Source: Sandaracinaceae bacterium (GTDB taxonomy: Bacteria > Myxococcota_A > Polyangia > Polyangiales > Sandaracinaceae). From it: a stretch of 64,000 nt of DNA. The translations under genes and the position numbers were made by a program. Shown in pieces: positions 61,230 to 64,000 of this stretch. A model generated the notes under the pieces. That model saw only the letters and a list, made by a program, of their open reading frames with translations, ran no database searches and was not told the origin of the DNA. The stretch covers positions 1 through 64,000 of the forward strand of contig JAHBWG010000040.1 of NCBI GenBank assembly GCA_019637095.1, given 5' to 3'. How positions within the stretch are numbered: position 1 is the first letter of the stretch; each line of letters opens with the position of its first letter.

Positions 61230-61963
61230 ACCTCCGCCGCGTGCCCGCGCTCGTGGTCGCGCTCGCGCTCGCGAGCTGTGACGGCTCGCGCCCTGCCGCC
61301 TCGCAGTCGCCCGCCGCGGCGGCGGAGCGCGCCGCCGAGCGCGACCGCATGGTGCGCGAGCAGCTCGAGGCGCGCGACGTGCGCGACCCGCGCGTGCGCG
61401 AGGCGATGCGCCGCGTCCCGAGGCACCGCTTCGTGCCCGCGGCGCAGGCGGCCGCGGCCTACGAGGACCGGCCGCTCCCGATCGGTCACGACCAGACGAT
61501 CAGCCAGCCGTACATCGTCGGCCTCATGTCGCAGCTCGCCCACGTGCGCCCCGGGCACCGCGTGCTCGAGATCGGCACCGGCAGCGGCTACCAGGCGGCG
61601 GTCCTCGCGGAGCTCGGCGCCGAGGTCTACACGATCGAGATCGTCGCGCCGCTCGGCGAGCGCGCCCGCGCGGTGCTCGCGGAGCTCGGGTACGACCGCG
61701 TCCACGTCCGCGTCGGCGACGGCTATGCGGGCTGGCCCGAGCACCACCCGTTCGACGCGATCCTGCTCACCGCGGCGCCGCCGCAGATCCCTCGCCCGTT
61801 GCTCGAGCAGCTGCGGGTCGGCGGGCACCTCGTCGCGCCGGTCGGCGCGCCGAGCGGGGTGCAGGAGCTCGTCGTCGTCACGCGCACGGACGAGGGCCTC
61901 AGCCGCCGCCGCGTGATCCCGGTGCGCTTCGTGCCGATGACCGGCCGCGCACAGACCGAGTGA
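61226..61963 (+). CDS. Protein-L-isoaspartate O-methyltransferase, predicted lipoprotein
   Basis: A 245-residue protein from GTG 61226 (GTGA overlap with pfkA). Core motifs are those of isoaspartyl methyltransferase: [20 protein letters not shown] and [15 protein letters not shown] (SAM site). The first 18 residues, however, form a lipoprotein signal ending ALASC. Such enzymes are normally cytosolic and need SAM, so export would be odd. The hydrophobic stretch and lipobox are clear, but processing is untested. It repairs isoaspartate in aged proteins. Confidence 0.85.
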   Translation: MNLRRVPALVVALALASCDGSRPAASQSPAAAAERAAERDRMVREQLEARDVRDPRVREAMRRVPRHRFVPAAQAAAAYEDRPLPIGHDQTISQPYIVGLMSQLAHVRPGHRVLEIGTGSGYQAAVLAELGAEVYTIEIVAPLGERARAVLAELGYDRVHVRVGDGYAGWPEHHPFDAILLTAAPPQIPRPLLEQLRVGGHLVAPVGAPSGVQELVVVTRTDEGLSRRRVIPVRFVPMTGRAQTE

Positions 61964-61969
61964 GCGCGC

Positions 61970-63070
61970 TCAGCGGATCCACGGGTGAGCGGCCAGGCCG
62001 GCGGCGCTCGTCGGGCCGAGCCGGGTCGGGGGCGGCGGGACGCGCGCCCCGAACCGCGCGCCGAGGCGGCGGAAGCCGTTGCCCATGAGGTTCGCCTCGA
62101 CTCCGTCTCCGTCGTGATCGACGAAGTCGTGCTCGAGCCCGTACGCGTGCCCGATCTCGTGGATGGCCGCGCCGAGGAACGTCGAGGCCCAGCCGCCACG
62201 CGAGAGCGGGCCGTGCGCGTTGTCGTGATCGAAGTCGGAGAGGCCGCTCGCGGTCGTGTCCGCGAACGCGCACGCCTGCGCGCTCGGATCGAGCGTCACG
62301 GTCCAGAAGCCGTGCCCCAGGGCGTGCGCGCCGATGAGCGCGTAGCCCGCGTGATCGCCCTGCCACGGCGCGGCGGAGCCGCCCTGGCCGGTGTGCGCGA
62401 GCGCGTCGCCCGACGCGATCGCGGTGTCGTAGAGGTAGATCACCGTGGCGTCCCGGTGGAACGCGGCGGGCAAGCGCTGGAAGATCTCGTGCAGCGCCTG
62501 GCCGGCCGCGTCGGGGGCGTCGGGGTGCGCGTGGTAGTGCGCGCTCGGGTGGCGGCCGGCGAGGAAGACGACGTCCCACCTTCCGTCCGCGGCGCGCGCG
62601 CGGCGCAGCGTGCGGCCTCGGCCCATCGCGTCGCGCACGCCCTCGGCGTGGAGCTCGTCGCGCAAGAAGTCCTCCGCGAGGTCGAGGAAGCGGTCGAGGC
62701 GCTCGCGCAGGCCGGGCGCGAACGGGCGGTCGCTCGGGCTCAGCCACACGCCGCGCACGACGCCCGTCTCGGAGAGATCGAGCGCGTCGAGGTCCGTCTC
62801 GAGCGGCGGCGCGAACGATGTCGGCGGCTCGCAGCCGTCGAGGCCGGCGTCGAGCATCGCGGCGTCGAGCGTCGCGGCGTCGAGGCCTGCGTCGAGCACC
62901 GCGGCGTCGAGGTCTGCGTCGAGCGCAACGGCGGCGTCGAGCGTCGCGGCGTCGAGGCCTGCGTCGAGCGCCGCCGCGTCGAGCATCGCGCCGGCGTCCG
63001 TGGGGCTCCCGCCGTCGCACGCGGCGAGCGCGAGGGCGAGCGCGAGGATCGTGTCGTTCGAGCGTCGCAT
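61970..63070 (-). CDS. Metalloprotease lipoprotein with LDA repeat linker
   Basis: A 366-residue protein with lipobox LAAC (Cys18). Residues ~25-79 are a repeated linker of LDAG, LDAAT and LDAAV units. The catalytic domain holds HEIGHAYGLEH (304-314), the HExxHxxGxxH zinc motif, followed by NLMGNGFR as a Met-turn candidate. An earlier HAYHAH-like His cluster is not part of it. It is the fourth metalloprotease-type surface protein here. It converges on the isoaspartyl methyltransferase with 6 bp between stops. Confidence 0.85.
   Translation of the reverse strand: MRRSNDTILALALALAACDGGSPTDAGAMLDAAALDAGLDAATLDAAVALDADLDAAVLDAGLDAATLDAAMLDAGLDGCEPPTSFAPPLETDLDALDLSETGVVRGVWLSPSDRPFAPGLRERLDRFLDLAEDFLRDELHAEGVRDAMGRGRTLRRARAADGRWDVVFLAGRHPSAHYHAHPDAPDAAGQALHEIFQRLPAAFHRDATVIYLYDTAIASGDALAHTGQGGSAAPWQGDHAGYALIGAHALGHGFWTVTLDPSAQACAFADTTASGLSDFDHDNAHGPLSRGGWASTFLGAAIHEIGHAYGLEHDFVDHDGDGVEANLMGNGFRRLGARFGARVPPPPTRLGPTSAAGLAAHPWIR
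62837..62998 (-). repeat. 15-bp tandem repeat in metalloprotease linker
   Basis: About eleven units, each opening with GTCGAG on the plus strand (for example GTCGAGGCCTGC), encode the LDA-type linker. Units alternate between two variants, so a 30-bp register is also visible. Copy number could vary between strains. Confidence 0.75.
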
Positions 63071-63192
63071 CCGGCAGCTCTAGCCCGCGCGCGCGCCGCG
63101 CGCCCGACCGATGCATCGACCGCGAGCGCCGCCCGCGGCTATCCTGCGCCCTCGAGCTCGATCGAGGCGACCAGACCTCCGCGGGGTTGCGT

Positions 63193-63831
63193 GTGAAGAC
63201 CTACATCTTCGGGGCGGGCGGCCACGGCAAGGTGGTTTGCGACATCCTAGAGGCCGCTGGTCAGCGCGTCGACGGCTTCATCGACGACGCGAAGCGCGGC
63301 GCCTCGCACTTCGGCGTCCCCGTCCTCGGGGAGGACCAGCTCGAGTGCTCCGCGCCGGTGGGCGTCGTCGTCGCGGTGGGAGCGAACCACGTCCGCGCGA
63401 GGATCGCCGAGAGGCTGAGGGCGCGATGTCCGCAGGCGGTCTTCGTGAACGCGATTCATCCGACCGCCCACGTGGCGCGCTCCGCGCGTCTGGGCGTGGG
63501 CAACGTCGTGTGCGCGGGCGCCATCATCGGCCCGGACGGCGCCCTGGGGGACCACTGCGTGGTGAACACGGGCGCGCAGGCCGATCACGACTGTGCGCTG
63601 GGGGACTTCGTCTCGCTCGCGCCCGGGGTGATCCTCGGCGGCGGTGTCACGATCTCGGAGCTCACCTACGTCGGCTTGGGCGCGAGGGTCATCCACGGCG
63701 TGAAGATCGGCGCGCACGCCGTGATCGGCGCGGGCTCGACGGTGGTCGGAGACATCGACGGCGGCGTCGTCGCGTACGGCAGCCCCTGCCGCGCCGTGCG
63801 CGTGCGCGCGATGGACGACGGCTATCTCTGA
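63193..63831 (+). CDS. PglD/NeuD-type sugar O- or N-acetyltransferase
   Basis: A 212-residue protein from GTG 63193. The N-terminal Rossmann-like part begins KTYIFGAGGHGKVVCDIL. A left-handed beta-helix of hexapeptide repeats follows (VGNVVCAGAIIGPDGALGDHCVVNTGAQADHDCALGDFVSLAPG is characteristic). Catalytic His is in DHD. Members acetylate UDP-sugars or sialic-acid-type precursors for surface polysaccharides. The adjacent opposite-strand gene ends like a glycosyltransferase, which fits a polysaccharide locus starting at the window edge. Confidence 0.9.
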   Translation: MKTYIFGAGGHGKVVCDILEAAGQRVDGFIDDAKRGASHFGVPVLGEDQLECSAPVGVVVAVGANHVRARIAERLRARCPQAVFVNAIHPTAHVARSARLGVGNVVCAGAIIGPDGALGDHCVVNTGAQADHDCALGDFVSLAPGVILGGGVTISELTYVGLGARVIHGVKIGAHAVIGAGSTVVGDIDGGVVAYGSPCRAVRVRAMDDGYL

Positions 63832-64000
63832 GGACGCGCCGGCTCGCGGAGGATGGCGGCGACGCGGGGTGTCAGCGCCTCGATGCAGAGCTCGGTCTCC
63901 ATCAGGTGGCGCGCCGTCTCGCGCAGGCGCGCGCGGAGCGCCGCGTCGTCGAGGAGCGCGGCGAGGCTCCGATACCAATCGTCGGCGTCGCGCGCGGCGA
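63822..64000 (-). CDS. Glycosyltransferase, C-terminal fragment (runs off window)
   Basis: Only the last ~59 residues are visible; the start lies beyond 64000. The sequence ends [33 protein letters not shown]..., which reads like the C-terminal helix of GT-B family glycosyltransferases (typically LLDDPELRARLG). The stop TAG at 63822-63824 overlaps the acetyltransferase end by 10 bp. Family assignment from this small part is tentative. Confidence 0.55.
   Translation of the reverse strand, partial: AARDADDWYRSLAALLDDAALRARLRETARHLMETELCIEALTPRVAAILREPARPQR

Noticed and set aside
1-64000. tRNA, rRNA, CRISPR, IS or phage genes
   Set aside because: I looked for cloverleaf-like arms, regular spaced repeats, transposase or integrase motifs and terminal inverted repeats and found none.

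Overview
The window is a very GC-rich bacterial chromosome segment that looks like a myxobacterium, probably of the Sandaracinus/Polyangia type. That placement is inferred from gene content: cysteine-rich surface lipoproteins with Asp/Gly/Ala-rich linkers, two MYXO-CTERM-like tails, a Ser/Thr kinase fused to a receiver domain, an NtrC-type sigma-54 activator, strong GC3 bias and many GTG starts. I see no rRNA, tRNA, CRISPR array, insertion sequence or prophage. Nearly all DNA is coding; the only gap above 300 bp (42920-43400) holds terminator-like hairpins and a sigma-54 promoter.

Region 1 (1-8.7 kb): a hydrolase lipoprotein, then a compact sulfur-handling locus. It contains a rhodanese, a sigma-54 activator, a Blh/ETHE1-type persulfide dioxygenase, a SulP permease with STAS domain, an outer-membrane porin, a cupin and a YeeE/YedE-type transporter pair. 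Four transcription units carry -24/-12 (sigma-54) promoter candidates. GTTGC(A) half-sites lie about 30-65 bp upstream of each, and more lie before the porin. I infer one persulfide- or sulfane-sulfur-responsive regulon run by the local activator.

Region 2 (8.7-16.3 kb): a Cys-rich lipoprotein; a TetR regulator divergent from a PF10118-type hydrolase across a perfect 17-bp operator; a small lipoprotein; a receiver-like protein. A minus-strand run follows: HEXXH peptide-hydroxylase-like protein, SDR, an 84-aa protein and an AarF/UbiB kinase.

Region 3 (16.3-24.6 kb): a DUF3634-like protein, a nine-haem cytochrome, a repeat-built Cys-rich lipoprotein with a catalytically dead matrixin, an active matrixin, an Hpt-REC protein and a kinase-REC fusion.

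Region 4 (24.6-42.9 kb): mainly housekeeping and accessory genes: ruvC, amidase, purT, PPK2, kynureninase-like enzyme, lectin-fold lipoprotein, HTH-only LysR divergent from methionine aminopeptidase, Cys-rich lipoprotein, beta-lactamase-fold hydrolase, SMUG-type glycosylase, family-2 glycosyltransferase, CPBP protease, gltX and an M16 protease pair.

Region 5 (42.9-54.3 kb): the most striking unit. A near-perfect sigma-54 promoter and a ~195-nt leader precede an outer-membrane barrel gene and two tandem paralogous lipoprotein metalloproteases of about 1480 and 1640 residues. A double hairpin closes the unit.

Region 6 (54.3-64 kb): pyruvate dehydrogenase E1alpha-E1beta-E2 (no E3), fructose-1,6-bisphosphatase, a membrane protein, and a translationally coupled trio (LPG-synthase-like membrane protein, phosphofructokinase, lipoprotein isoaspartyl methyltransferase). 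A metalloprotease lipoprotein, a PglD/NeuD-type acetyltransferase and the 3' end of a glycosyltransferase complete the window.
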